Of a stretch of DNA of 64,000 nt, positions 55,213 through 63,607 are shown one piece after another. The position numbers and the translations under genes are program-made. The notes below the pieces were generated by a model. It made no database searches. It was given only the letters and a program-made list of their open reading frames with translations, and was not told the origin of the DNA. The DNA comes from JAIQFF01 sp963725615 (GTDB taxonomy: Bacteria > Acidobacteriota > Terriglobia > Terriglobales > Acidobacteriaceae). The stretch lies in contig CAVRZO010000003.1 in the NCBI GenBank assembly GCA_963725615.1, forward strand, positions 186,001 to 250,000, written 5' to 3'. Every line of letters begins with the position of its first letter. The first letter of the stretch is position 1.

Positions 55213-56931
55213 AGTCTCTCCGTGTCCTCTGTGTCCTCTGTGGTTTGCTGATTCAGGCTCATGCTATCGATCGGGAAGCCTTTACCTTCACCCAGTACAA
55301 CCTGGATATACGCATCGAGCCTGAGCAACAGCGGCTCGCGGTGCGAGGCAAGATCACTTTACGAAATGACTCAGCATCGCCGCAGAAAATTCTGGCACTG
55401 CAGATTTCCTCCAGTCTAGAGTGGAGATCCATCCAACTCGACGGCAAACAGGCACAATTCGTCTCCCAGCCTTATACCTCAGACATTGACCACACCGGAG
55501 CTCTTTCGGAAGTGCTGGTGACTTTGCCCCAGGCGATCTCCGCCGAAGGGCGAATTGGAATTGGAAATCGGATACGAAGGCACCATCCCTGTTGATGCCA
55601 CCCGTCTGACACGAATCGGCGTGCCAGCGGATATAGCCCGGCACAGCGACTGGGATCAGATCGCCAAGTCGGTAAGCGCCGTACGCGGCATCGGATACGT
55701 GGCCTGGTATCCGGTAGCGACCGAGTCGGCCAATCTGTCGGAAGCGAACGGAGTGTTTGAAACGGTGGCGAGATGGAAAGCGCGCGAGCTCCGAGCCCAG
55801 ATGAAAATCAAACTAAGCCGCGCCGGAGAAGGTAACCCTGCAACCCTGCTGTGCAATGGCGAGGCCGGAGGTTTACGCTCCTTCGAACAGAAGGGTGACG
55901 GGTACGAAAGTGTGAACGAGTGCACGTTTCAACCTCTGGGCCAAACGGTGCCACTCTTCGTCATCGCCGCGTATGAAGGACTGGATGAGCCGTCGGTGAA
56001 TATTTCGTATCTGCCGGATCACAAGTCCGCGGCCCAGGCCTATGCGCTGGCAGCGCGGCTGGCGGTTCCATTTGTGACCGAGTGGTTTGGCACGCTGAAA
56101 GGGCCGGCCGAAGTTGTAGAGCTGAGTGATCCCGAGGCAGCGCCATACGAGGGTGGAAGCATGCTGCTTACACCCCTCAACAGCGATTCAAAGCTGGCCC
56201 AGCTCACCGCGGTTCACCAGCTCACGCATGCCGCCTTCTTTTCTCCACGCCCCTGGATCTACGAAGGGCTGGCCCATTTTGCCCAGGCGGTCTATCGCGA
56301 ACAAGAGAGCGGCCGCCAGACGGCCCTCGACTACATGGGCTCTCACCGCACCGCGTTAGTGGAAGCGGAAAAAGCGCTGGATCGAAAGCCCGCCCAGAAT
56401 ACGGAAGCCGCCGAATCGCTCGTCCACACAAATATAGAAGACCTCTACCGCAGCAAGGCGTTGTACGTTTGGTGGATGCTGCGCGACATGATTGGCGACG
56501 ACGCGCTGAAGAGAGCGCTTGCGGCGTATCGTCCCGATGGTGACACCGAGCCTTCCTACATGCAGCACTTGATCGAAGCGCAAACCAAGAACGACCTGGG
56601 ATGGTTTTTCGACGACTGGGTCTATCGCGACCGCGGTCTGCCGGATTTCAAGGTTGCGGCGGTCTATCCGTGGGAGCCTTCAAGGAATGCCTATGTCGTG
56701 ACGGTCACAGTTGAGAACCTGGGCAATGCCGCAGCCGAGGTACCATTGACGCTCAAGATGGCAGAAGGACAAACTACCAAGCGCCTTCTCGTGCGGGGAA
56801 AATCGAAAGCTATCATCCGTATTGAAGCCAATTCTGCGCCTCGGGAAATCGTGGTGAACGATGGCAGTGTGCCGGAGAGTGACCTGAGCAACAATGTCTA
56901 CAAGATAGAAGCTCCGGCGAAAGAGAATTGA
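55209..56931 (+). pseudogene. M1-like secreted metallopeptidase relative, frameshifted
   Basis: Frame 1 (from ATG 55209) gives a signal peptide (MKSLRVLCVLCGLLIQAHA) and a beta-sandwich start, running to LPQAISAEGRI. The rest (ELEIGYEGTIPVDATRLTRI onward, from about 55558) is in another frame. Removing one G near 55557 joins them into about 574 residues. The gluzincin site reads HQLTH with EGLAHF downstream, so the catalytic Glu of HExxH is replaced by Gln. The C-terminus is a CARDB-like beta domain. Probably inactive as a peptidase even if the frameshift is a sequencing error. Coupled to rlmB by ATGA. Confidence 0.78.
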
Positions 56932-56935
56932 CGAT

Positions 56936-57007
56936 TTCAGATTGCAGATTTTAAGGGCACGGCGGCCACGTGCTTTACAATCTGCAATCGACAATCTGAG
57001 ATCGTTT
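56936..57007. repeat. CAGATTGCAGATT inverted repeat
   Basis: Left GATTTCAGATTGCAGATTTT and right ACAATCTGCAATCGACAATC with an inner TAAGGGCACG/CACGTGCTTTA pair. It fills the gap before the MBL nuclease gene. Confidence 0.7.
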
Positions 57008-57026
57008 TTCCGTAGGAGGACAGCTC

Positions 57027-58457
57027 TTGACCTACATCCAGTTTCTCGGTGCGGCCGGCACCGTCACCGGCTCCAAGCACCTGGTCAATACAACTTCGGA
57101 CGCCGACGGAAAAGCCGGCTTTCAAGTGCTCATCGATTGCGGCATGTTCCAGGGCGCGAAGGAATGGCGGCTGCGCAACTGGCAGCCTACGCCGGTGCCG
57201 GCGGCCGGCATCGACGCGGTCGTTCTGACCCACGCACACCTCGACCACTGCGGTTGGATTCCACGGCTGGTCCGGGAAGGCTTCCGCGGCCCGGTCTATG
57301 CGACGCCTTCCACCATTGATTTGTGCGGCATCATTCTTCCGGATTCCGGACATCTGCAGGAAGAGGACGCGAGATTCTACAACCGGCACAAGAAGTCGAA
57401 GCACGATCCGGCCTTGCCTCTCTACACCCTTGCAGAGGCGGAGGAGTCCTTGCAGCATTTCCGTCCCGTGCAGTTCGAAGAAACCCGGCAGCTCTCACCC
57501 GAAGTTTCATTTCGCTTTGTCCCGGCAGCCCACATCCTGGGCTCGGCAATGGTCGAGCTCACTCTCAGCCTGAATGGTCAAGTGAAGAAGCTGTTGTTCA
57601 GTGGAGACATTGGCCGCGTCCGTGACCAGAACAGCGCGCCGGGAAAAGTGGTGCGGGTGGGGCCCACTGAAGGCGAGACTGCCAACGTTCTGGTGATGGA
57701 ATCAACTTACGGTAACCGCGAGCACCCCACGGACGATCCCCGACCGAAACTGGCCGCGATCATCCGCCAGACGGTGCAGCGCGGCGGCAGCGTGATCGTG
57801 CCCGCATTTGCTGTCGAACGCACCCAGAAATTCCTCTTCATCATCAAAGAGCTGATGGAATCCGGACAGATCCCCCGCATTCCGGTGTATTGCGACAGCC
57901 CGATGGCGATCAAAGCCGTCGAAGTCTTCCTCAAGCATTCAGAAGAGTGCACCGACGAAACCTGCCGCTTGATCAGGCAATACGGCTCCCCGTTACAGTG
58001 GCCGGGATTTACTTTCGCGCAGACGACTGAAGACTCGAAGAAAATCAATAGCACAAGCTTTCCCGTCATCATTGTTTCTTCGAGCGGCATGGTGACCGGC
58101 GGGCGTATCCTGCATCACTTGATGCAGCGGCTTCCCGATCCGAGAAACACGGTGATCTTTATTGGGTTCCAGGCGCCGGGAACGCGAGGAGCGACGATCA
58201 AGAGCGGCGCTCCGGAAGTGCGCATCTTCAGCGAAACCGTCCCCATCCGGGCCGAAATCGAGACACTCGAACAATTCAGCGATCATGCTGATACCCCCGA
58301 ACTGCTGGAATGGCTGCGCACCTTTACGCAAGAGCCGGCGACTACCTACCTGGTGCACGGCGAGCCTGCAGCTTCATCCTTGCTTCGCGACGCCATGATG
58401 AAGGAGTTAGGCTGGAACGTCCAGGTAGCGGAGTGGATGGAAAAAGTAATCGTGTGA
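57027..58457 (+). CDS. MBL-fold beta-CASP RNA-processing exonuclease-like protein
   Basis: 476 residues from TTG 57027, chosen because AGGAGGAC lies 5-9 bases upstream. Metallo-beta-lactamase motifs: LTHAHLDHCG near 66-75, AAHILGSA near 170 and FSGDIGR near 190. The beta-CASP insert has VMESTYGNREH and VPAFAVERTQKFLF; the RMMBL end has IFSETVPIRAEIETLEQFSDHAD and YLVHGEPAA. This is the YSH1/CPSF-like group of nucleases; RNA is the likely substrate, but the role in this organism is inferred. Confidence 0.9.
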   Translation: MTYIQFLGAAGTVTGSKHLVNTTSDADGKAGFQVLIDCGMFQGAKEWRLRNWQPTPVPAAGIDAVVLTHAHLDHCGWIPRLVREGFRGPVYATPSTIDLCGIILPDSGHLQEEDARFYNRHKKSKHDPALPLYTLAEAEESLQHFRPVQFEETRQLSPEVSFRFVPAAHILGSAMVELTLSLNGQVKKLLFSGDIGRVRDQNSAPGKVVRVGPTEGETANVLVMESTYGNREHPTDDPRPKLAAIIRQTVQRGGSVIVPAFAVERTQKFLFIIKELMESGQIPRIPVYCDSPMAIKAVEVFLKHSEECTDETCRLIRQYGSPLQWPGFTFAQTTEDSKKINSTSFPVIIVSSSGMVTGGRILHHLMQRLPDPRNTVIFIGFQAPGTRGATIKSGAPEVRIFSETVPIRAEIETLEQFSDHADTPELLEWLRTFTQEPATTYLVHGEPAASSLLRDAMMKELGWNVQVAEWMEKVIV

Positions 58458-58494
58458 CTGGGGGAGCTGAGTAATTGATGAGCGGGAGAGTTTT

Positions 58495-58977
58495 ATGACG
58501 GAAGGTGAACTGAAGAAATATCTGGAGGCCGCGGAAAAAAACCCGAAGCAGGTTGCGGCGGCGGTTTCGGGTCTGCCGGAAAAAGTGTTGCGCTACAAGC
58601 CGGCTCCGGACCAGTGGTGTATCCAGGAGATACTCGGGCATCTGGCTGACGTCGAGATTGTGTACGGCTACCGCCTGCGCCAGATGCTCGCGGACAAGAA
58701 GCCGGTGATTGCGCCAATGGACCAGAACGACTGGGCCCGGAACCTCGGCTGTTTGGAGACTCCGCCCGCCGAACTGATCGCGCTCTACGGGCTGAATCGC
58801 CATGGGAACTTGCGATTGCTGCAGCGCCTCAAGCCGGCGGATCTTGGCAAGTCAGCCTATCATCCCGAGACGAAGCAGGACTTCACCGTGGCCCAGTTGA
58901 TCGAAAGAATGGGGACGCACGGCGCGAATCATCTCGAACAGATTGAAAAATTGAAGCAGGAAGCGGGGAGGAAATGA
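58495..58977 (+). CDS. DinB/YfiT-family protein
   Basis: 160 residues, a four-helix bundle of the DinB superfamily. Candidate metal His residues lie in ILGHLADVE near 46-53 and THGANHLEQIEKL near 141-150. Members include thiol S-transferases and uncharacterised stress proteins; no specific activity can be given. Starts 37 bases after the MBL gene with a GGGAGAG ribosome site and is probably co-transcribed. Confidence 0.85.
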   Translation: MTEGELKKYLEAAEKNPKQVAAAVSGLPEKVLRYKPAPDQWCIQEILGHLADVEIVYGYRLRQMLADKKPVIAPMDQNDWARNLGCLETPPAELIALYGLNRHGNLRLLQRLKPADLGKSAYHPETKQDFTVAQLIERMGTHGANHLEQIEKLKQEAGRK

Positions 58978-58983
58978 GTCCTT

Positions 58984-59132
58984 TGTCATGCTGAGTGCGG
59001 TTGCCGTTTCGCTTGCGAAACGGCAACAAGCGAAGGACCTGTGTATTGCCGTTCTCTCACGCCGGAAATGCATGGGTCCTTCGGGCGTATTTCCTTTCGC
59101 GTTGCGAAAGGAAATGCTTCCTCAGGATGACA
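58984..59132. repeat. GTCATCCTGAG/GAAGGACC composite palindrome, copy D
   Basis: Ends TGTCATGCTGAG (58984) and CTCAGGATGACA (to 59132). The inner hairpins differ from other copies: GTTGCCGTTTCGCTTGCG with GAAACGGCAAC, and ATTTCCTTTCGCGTTGCG with GAAAGGAAAT. GAAGGACC and GGTCCTTCG are conserved. The right end overlaps the 3' end of trpD and supplies its stop codon. Confidence 0.9.
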
Positions 59133-60189
59133 ACGGTTGCGCGTGGGCGCTCGTAAACTGCACCAGTGCAGCCATCTTGGCAGATGCAGAGCCGGAATCG
59201 ATGGACAGTGCCGCTAGCGGTAACGCATCAGCCAAGTGGTCGGCTCTGCCTGCTGCGACCAGGGCGGCGGCCGCGTTGAGCAGGACGATGTCCCGGCGGG
59301 CGGATTTCTTTCCGGCTAGAATTTCACGAATGATGGCGGCGTTGGTCGCGGCGTCGCCACCTGCGAGCTCTTCGAGAGCCGCCCGCTTGATTCCGAACTC
59401 TTCCGGCGTGACTTCGTAGGTGCGGACATTTCCCTCGCGAACTTCGGCGATGCGGGTTAGTCCCGTAGTCGTGATTTCATCCAGACCATCCAGCCCGTGG
59501 ACCACCAGGGCGCGATGGACGCCCAACATGCTGAGCGCCTCCGCAACTTTTTCCACCAGGTCGAGGGAATACACACCAACTACCTGCGCCGAAGCCCGCG
59601 CCGGATTGGTGAGCGGCCCGAGCAGGTTGAAAATTGTCCGCAAGCGAAGCTCGCGGCGGGCGGGCTGTACATATTTCATAGCGGAGTGCATGGCCGGGGC
59701 GAACAAGAACACGAGGCCGACCTCTTCGAGACATGTGGCCAGAACTGCGGCGGGCAGACTGATCTTGACGCCCAGGGCTTCCATGACGTCGGCCGAGCCG
59801 CATTTGGAACTCAGACCTCGGTTGCCGTGCTTGGCCACACGCACTCCGGCCCCGGCGACGACGAAGGCGGTTGCTGTGGAGATATTGAAGGTGCCCCGCG
59901 CGTCTCCGCCGGTGCCGCAGGTGTCAACCAGCGTCTCTCGCCCCGCGCTGCTGACGGACAGCGTGGATCCCCGATGAAGAGGCAACGGCTCCGCCGCCGC
60001 GCGAATGGCCTCGGCGAAGCCCACAATCTCTTCGACCGTCTCGCCCTTCATGTGCAGCGCGACTAGCAGGGCCGCAATCTGAGCGTCGGTGGCAGTCCCC
60101 GAGAATACTTCCGTCATGACCGCGCGCGCTTCTTCGCGCGTCAACGATTCGCGCTGGTTGGCAATACGCTGCAGGGCGTCAGTGATCAT
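59122..60189 (-). CDS. trpD: Anthranilate phosphoribosyltransferase
   Basis: 355 residues, slightly long. Signature PRPP-binding GTGGDARGTFNISTATAFV near 92 and KHGNRGLSSKCGSADVMEALG near 120. Others: GPLTNPA, VVHGLDGLDEIT. It attaches phosphoribose to anthranilate in tryptophan synthesis. No other trp gene is adjacent. The last codons (Pro-Leu-Ser-Ser-stop) are written by the end of the intergenic repeat at 58984-59132. Divergent from sucC. A TACTCT lies 14 bases before the ATG. Confidence 0.96.
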   Translation of the reverse strand: MITDALQRIANQRESLTREEARAVMTEVFSGTATDAQIAALLVALHMKGETVEEIVGFAEAIRAAAEPLPLHRGSTLSVSSAGRETLVDTCGTGGDARGTFNISTATAFVVAGAGVRVAKHGNRGLSSKCGSADVMEALGVKISLPAAVLATCLEEVGLVFLFAPAMHSAMKYVQPARRELRLRTIFNLLGPLTNPARASAQVVGVYSLDLVEKVAEALSMLGVHRALVVHGLDGLDEITTTGLTRIAEVREGNVRTYEVTPEEFGIKRAALEELAGGDAATNAAIIREILAGKKSARRDIVLLNAAAALVAAGRADHLADALPLAALSIDSGSASAKMAALVQFTSAHAQPLSS

Positions 60190-60392
60190 GGGATTGGCTA
60201 CCTAGAGTAGCATCGTTTTCACGCGCAAGCCGCGGGTCGAGGCCCAGACCTGCGATGAAACAGCGACGCGAATCACGCCGCACCGGACGGCGCGTTTGCC
60301 CTATCGGTGACCCTTCTATAAAATTGGACGTTGCGAAACTGCTGCCCTAAGCTGCAAGCCAGGTTGTGCCGATAGGTCTAGTCGGAATCATT

Positions 60393-61568
60393 ATGAAAAT
60401 TCATGAGTACCAGGCGAAAAACATCCTGAAGAAGTATGGGGTCGCGGTGCCTCGGGGCGAGATGGTCGAGACCCGGGAAGCGGCGGAAGTCGCCGCCACG
60501 AAGCTTTTCGACGCAGGGGCTACGGGCGTGGTGGTGAAAGCCCAGATCCATGCCGGCGGACGCGGGAAAGGTGGTGGCGTCAAGATTGCCAAGTCGGTTG
60601 CGGAGGCTGCCGATCTCGCCAGCAAGATCCTCGGCATGACGTTGATCACGCATCAGACCGGGCCTGAGGGCCGTGTGGTTCGCCGCCTGCTGATCGAAGA
60701 GACGCTGCCGATTGACAAAGAACTGTATCTGGGAATCGTGATTAATCGCGAGCAGGCGCGGCCTGTGTTTATGGCGTCGGCCGCGGGTGGAATGGAAATT
60801 GAACGCGTGGCGGCGCAGAATCCCGCGGCCATTCTCAAGGAATACATTGATCCAGGCATGGGTCTGGAAGCATTTCAGGCGCGCAAACTGGCATTTGCCT
60901 TGGGGCTGAAGGCGCAGCAGACTAATCAGGCTGTCCAGTTGATGACCGGCTTGTACAGGGCTTTCGAGGAAACTGATTCTTCGCTGATGGAGATCAATCC
61001 GTTTGTCACTTGTACCGACGGCCGTTTATTTGCGCTGGACGCCAAAATGAATTTTGATGACAACACCATGTTCCGGCATCCTGAGCTGAAAGAATTGAGG
61101 GATGTCACCGAGGAAGATCCGCTCGAGGTTGAGGCTTCGAAATACAGCTTGAACTACATCAAGCTGGACGGAAACGTCGGCTGCATGGTCAACGGCGCGG
61201 GTCTGGCCATGGCGACCATGGACATTATCAAGTACGCCGGCGGAATGCCTGCGAACTTCCTTGACGTGGGCGGAGGCGCCAACACCGAACAAGTCACCCA
61301 CGCGTTTGAGATCCTGCTCAGTGACAAAAACGTGAAGGCGGTGCTGATTAATATCTTTGGCGGCATTCTTCGTGTGGATATGCTGGCCACGGGCGTGGTC
61401 GAGGCGGCGCGGAAGACTCACATTCAACTTCCCATCGTGCTGCGGCTGGAAGGCACGAACGTTGAGGCGGGGCGGGAGATTCTGAAGCAGTCGGGATTTA
61501 ATTTTATTGTGGCTGAAACCATGAGGGATGCGGCCGAGAAGGTAGTGGCGGCAGCGAGAGCGGCTTAG
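60393..61568 (+). CDS. sucC: Succinyl-CoA synthetase beta subunit
   Basis: 391 residues from ATG 60393 (an in-frame start at 60366 adds nine non-family residues). ATP-grasp domain opens MKIHEYQAKNILKKYGVAVP and KAQIHAGGRGKGGGVK; the CoA-ligase domain shows NVGCMVNGAGLAMATMD, FLDVGGGAN and NIFGGILRVD. With SucD it interconverts succinyl-CoA and succinate with nucleotide phosphorylation in the TCA cycle. sucD follows after 109 bases occupied by a half repeat. The leader from TATAAA (60317) is about 65 bases. Confidence 0.97.
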   Translation: MKIHEYQAKNILKKYGVAVPRGEMVETREAAEVAATKLFDAGATGVVVKAQIHAGGRGKGGGVKIAKSVAEAADLASKILGMTLITHQTGPEGRVVRRLLIEETLPIDKELYLGIVINREQARPVFMASAAGGMEIERVAAQNPAAILKEYIDPGMGLEAFQARKLAFALGLKAQQTNQAVQLMTGLYRAFEETDSSLMEINPFVTCTDGRLFALDAKMNFDDNTMFRHPELKELRDVTEEDPLEVEASKYSLNYIKLDGNVGCMVNGAGLAMATMDIIKYAGGMPANFLDVGGGANTEQVTHAFEILLSDKNVKAVLINIFGGILRVDMLATGVVEAARKTHIQLPIVLRLEGTNVEAGREILKQSGFNFIVAETMRDAAEKVVAAARAA

Positions 61569-61591
61569 GACACGATTGCCTGTAGAGAGTA

Positions 61592-61652
61592 GGGGTCCTT
61601 CCACTCGGTATTTCTTTCGCTCCGCGAAAGACATGCTGCGCGCAGGATGACA
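61592..61652. repeat. Half-unit of the GGTCCTT...CAGGATGAC family between sucC and sucD
   Basis: GGGGTCCTTCCACTCGGTAT, then the hairpin TTTCTTTCGCTCCGCGAAAG, then GCGCAGGATGACA. It corresponds to the right half of the elements at 11246, 34651 and 58984. Confidence 0.82.
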
Positions 61653-61677
61653 AGGGTTTGAAAGCAGAGACGAATTC

Positions 61678-62556
61678 ATGAGCATTTTGGTAAATAAGTC
61701 GACGCGCGTGATTGTGCAGGGTCTTACCGGGCGGGAAGGAACATTCCACGCCAAAGCTTGCGCGGAGTATGGGACTCAGATTGTCGGCGGCGTGACTCCG
61801 GGTAAGGGAGGCACGACGCACGAAGGTTGGCCGATCTTCAATACGGTGCAGGAAGCAGTGAACCAGACTGCGGCCGACACGTCCGTGATCTTTGTGCCAC
61901 CACCGTTTGCCGCGGACGCCATTATGGAGGCGGCCGATGCCGAGTTGGAACTGATCGTCTGCATTACGGAAGGCATCCCGACACTGGACATGGTTCGTGC
62001 CTGGGAGTTCCTGCAAAACCGGCGGTCGCGGCTGATTGGACCCAATTGTCCGGGAATTATTTCGCCGGGTCACTGTAAGGTTGGGATTATGCCCGCCCGG
62101 ATCCATAAAGAAGGATCGGTGGGAATCGTGTCACGATCTGGCACTCTCACCTACGAGGCCGTCTACCAACTCACCACCCGCGGGATTGGTCAATCCACTG
62201 CGATCGGAATCGGCGGGGATCCCATCATCGGCACCAACTTTCTGGATGCCCTTGAACTCTTCAATCGCGATCCCCTGACTGAAGCCGTGGTGATGATCGG
62301 AGAAATCGGCGGCACTGCCGAGGAGACCGCCGCGGAGTACGTAAAGATGCACATGAGAAAGCCTGTAGTCGGATTTATCGCGGGGCAGACCGCGCCTCCG
62401 GGGCGCCGCATGGGCCATGCCGGCGCCATTATTTCCGGAGGGAAGGGAACCGCGGATGAGAAGATCAAAGCCATGGAAGAGGCGGGAATTCGTGTGGCGA
62501 AATCTCCGGCTGAAATTGGCGAGACCGTGGCTGCGGTGATGGGAGTGAAGGCTTAG
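61678..62556 (+). CDS. sucD: Succinyl-CoA synthetase alpha subunit
   Basis: 292 residues. CoA-binding Rossmann part with VIVQGLTGREGTFHAKAC near 11-28 and GGVTPGKGG; IGPNCPGIISPG near 121; the phosphorylated His lies in RRMGHAGAIISGGKGTA near 246-250. Partner of SucC. The ribosome site is weak (GCAGAGAC). ndk follows 72 bases downstream on the same strand, perhaps linking nucleotide triphosphate exchange to this step. Confidence 0.97.
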   Translation: MSILVNKSTRVIVQGLTGREGTFHAKACAEYGTQIVGGVTPGKGGTTHEGWPIFNTVQEAVNQTAADTSVIFVPPPFAADAIMEAADAELELIVCITEGIPTLDMVRAWEFLQNRRSRLIGPNCPGIISPGHCKVGIMPARIHKEGSVGIVSRSGTLTYEAVYQLTTRGIGQSTAIGIGGDPIIGTNFLDALELFNRDPLTEAVVMIGEIGGTAEETAAEYVKMHMRKPVVGFIAGQTAPPGRRMGHAGAIISGGKGTADEKIKAMEEAGIRVAKSPAEIGETVAAVMGVKA

Positions 62557-62628
62557 GACGCAGTTGCCAGATATTAGTTCCCGGCTCTCAGAAACTACGC
62601 ACAATTAGGAAGCGCGACCAACGACAAA

Positions 62629-63054
62629 ATGAAAACACTTCAACGCACACTGACCATCGTTAAACCGGATGCCGTGCGCAGGCATGCTGTCGGCGACATC
62701 ATCGAGCAATTTGAGAAGAACGGCTTTCAGATTCTGTGCATGAAGATGCTCGAAATATCGAAGCATCAGGCGGAGCAGTTCTACGCGGTGCACGCCAGCC
62801 GGCCATTCTTCAATTCGCTGACTGATTTCATGTCCAGCGGGCCGATTGTGGTTCTGGCTTTGGAAAAAGAAAATGCCATAGCGGATTTGCGCAAGCTCAT
62901 GGGCGCCACCAACCCGGCCAACGCCGAGGAAGGCACCATTCGCAAAAAGTGGGCGACCAGCATCGAGAACAATGCCATCCACGGTTCGGACGCAGACGAT
63001 ACCGCCCGCTTCGAGCTCAGTTTCTTTTTCGCGGGATACGAACTGGCGCGGTAG
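62629..63054 (+). CDS. ndk: Nucleoside diphosphate kinase
   Basis: 141 residues, normal length. RTLTIVKPDAVRRHAVGDII opens the fold, and the active-site His is in NAIHGSDADDTARFE near 115-125. It exchanges gamma-phosphates between nucleotides. Downstream of sucCD on the same strand, as in several bacteria. The tautomerase gene follows after 27 bases. Confidence 0.97.
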   Translation: MKTLQRTLTIVKPDAVRRHAVGDIIEQFEKNGFQILCMKMLEISKHQAEQFYAVHASRPFFNSLTDFMSSGPIVVLALEKENAIADLRKLMGATNPANAEEGTIRKKWATSIENNAIHGSDADDTARFELSFFFAGYELAR

Positions 63055-63081
63055 TTTCGCCAGAAGCCAGGAGAGATTTCC

Positions 63082-63267
63082 ATGCCATTACTCCAAGTCA
63101 CAATGCTTGCCGGCCGCACGGCCGATCAAAAGCGCAAGTTGGCACAGCGCCTGACCGATGCCATGGTGGAGGAAGCGGGGGCTCGCCGCGAGGCGGTCGT
63201 GGTGACTTTCAACGAAGTTCCGAAAGAGAGCTATGCTTCGGGTGGCGTATTGATGGCGGATAAGTAA
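63082..63267 (+). CDS. 4-oxalocrotonate tautomerase family protein
   Basis: 61 residues, the usual length. After the initiator Met comes Pro, the catalytic Pro-1 of the family (MPLLQVTMLAGRT); VVVTFNEVPKESYASGG is the typical second half. It may isomerise a 2-hydroxydienoate-type compound; the substrate is unknown. AGGAG lies 8-10 bases before the ATG. Confidence 0.88.
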   Translation: MPLLQVTMLAGRTADQKRKLAQRLTDAMVEEAGARREAVVVTFNEVPKESYASGGVLMADK

Positions 63268-63271
63268 CAAA

Positions 63272-63300
63272 ACGCGGGCGAGTCGCCCGCGTCCACACGA
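63272..63300. repeat. Half-unit of the CGCGGGCGAGTCGCCCGCG family
   Basis: ACGCGGGCGAGTCGCCCGCG followed by TCCACACGA, equal to one right arm of the pairs at 8928 and 53406. It sits between the convergent tautomerase and monooxygenase genes. Confidence 0.8.
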
Positions 63301-63304
63301 GCCA

Positions 63305-63595
63305 CTACCCTAGCGGTTCGTACAGATGTCCTTCCACCCGGTCGCCAAGCTTCGGAAGTTCTTTCTTGGCGTATTGCAGAAAATGGGGAGCGGCGCGGTG
63401 GGCCTCAAGCGCAGCGTCGTCCTTGTACTGCTCGTAGATGAAAAAGCGTCGCGGTTCCGTCTTGTGGCGATGCACCACGTACATTACACAGCCGGGCTCC
63501 TTGCGGGACTCTTCGGTCAATTTGGAAAAGACTCCGGCCACTTCAGCTTCTCGGCCAACTTTCGCCATCCAGGTCACAGCCAGGACAACCATCAT
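63305..63595 (-). CDS. Antibiotic biosynthesis monooxygenase (ABM/YgiN-like) protein
   Basis: 96 residues, a single ferredoxin-like ABM domain: VTWMAKVGREAEVAGVF, EPGCVMYVVHRHKTEPRRFF and IYEQYKDDAALEAHRAAPHF, the typical His in SEHF-like position. Such small proteins oxidise quinols or act as heme or quinone-binding factors; the substrate is unknown. Two adjacent ATGs (63595, 63592) can start it. Confidence 0.88.
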   Translation of the reverse strand: MMVVLAVTWMAKVGREAEVAGVFSKLTEESRKEPGCVMYVVHRHKTEPRRFFIYEQYKDDAALEAHRAAPHFLQYAKKELPKLGDRVEGHLYEPLG

Positions 63596-63607
63596 TCGCT
63601 CCGTTTG

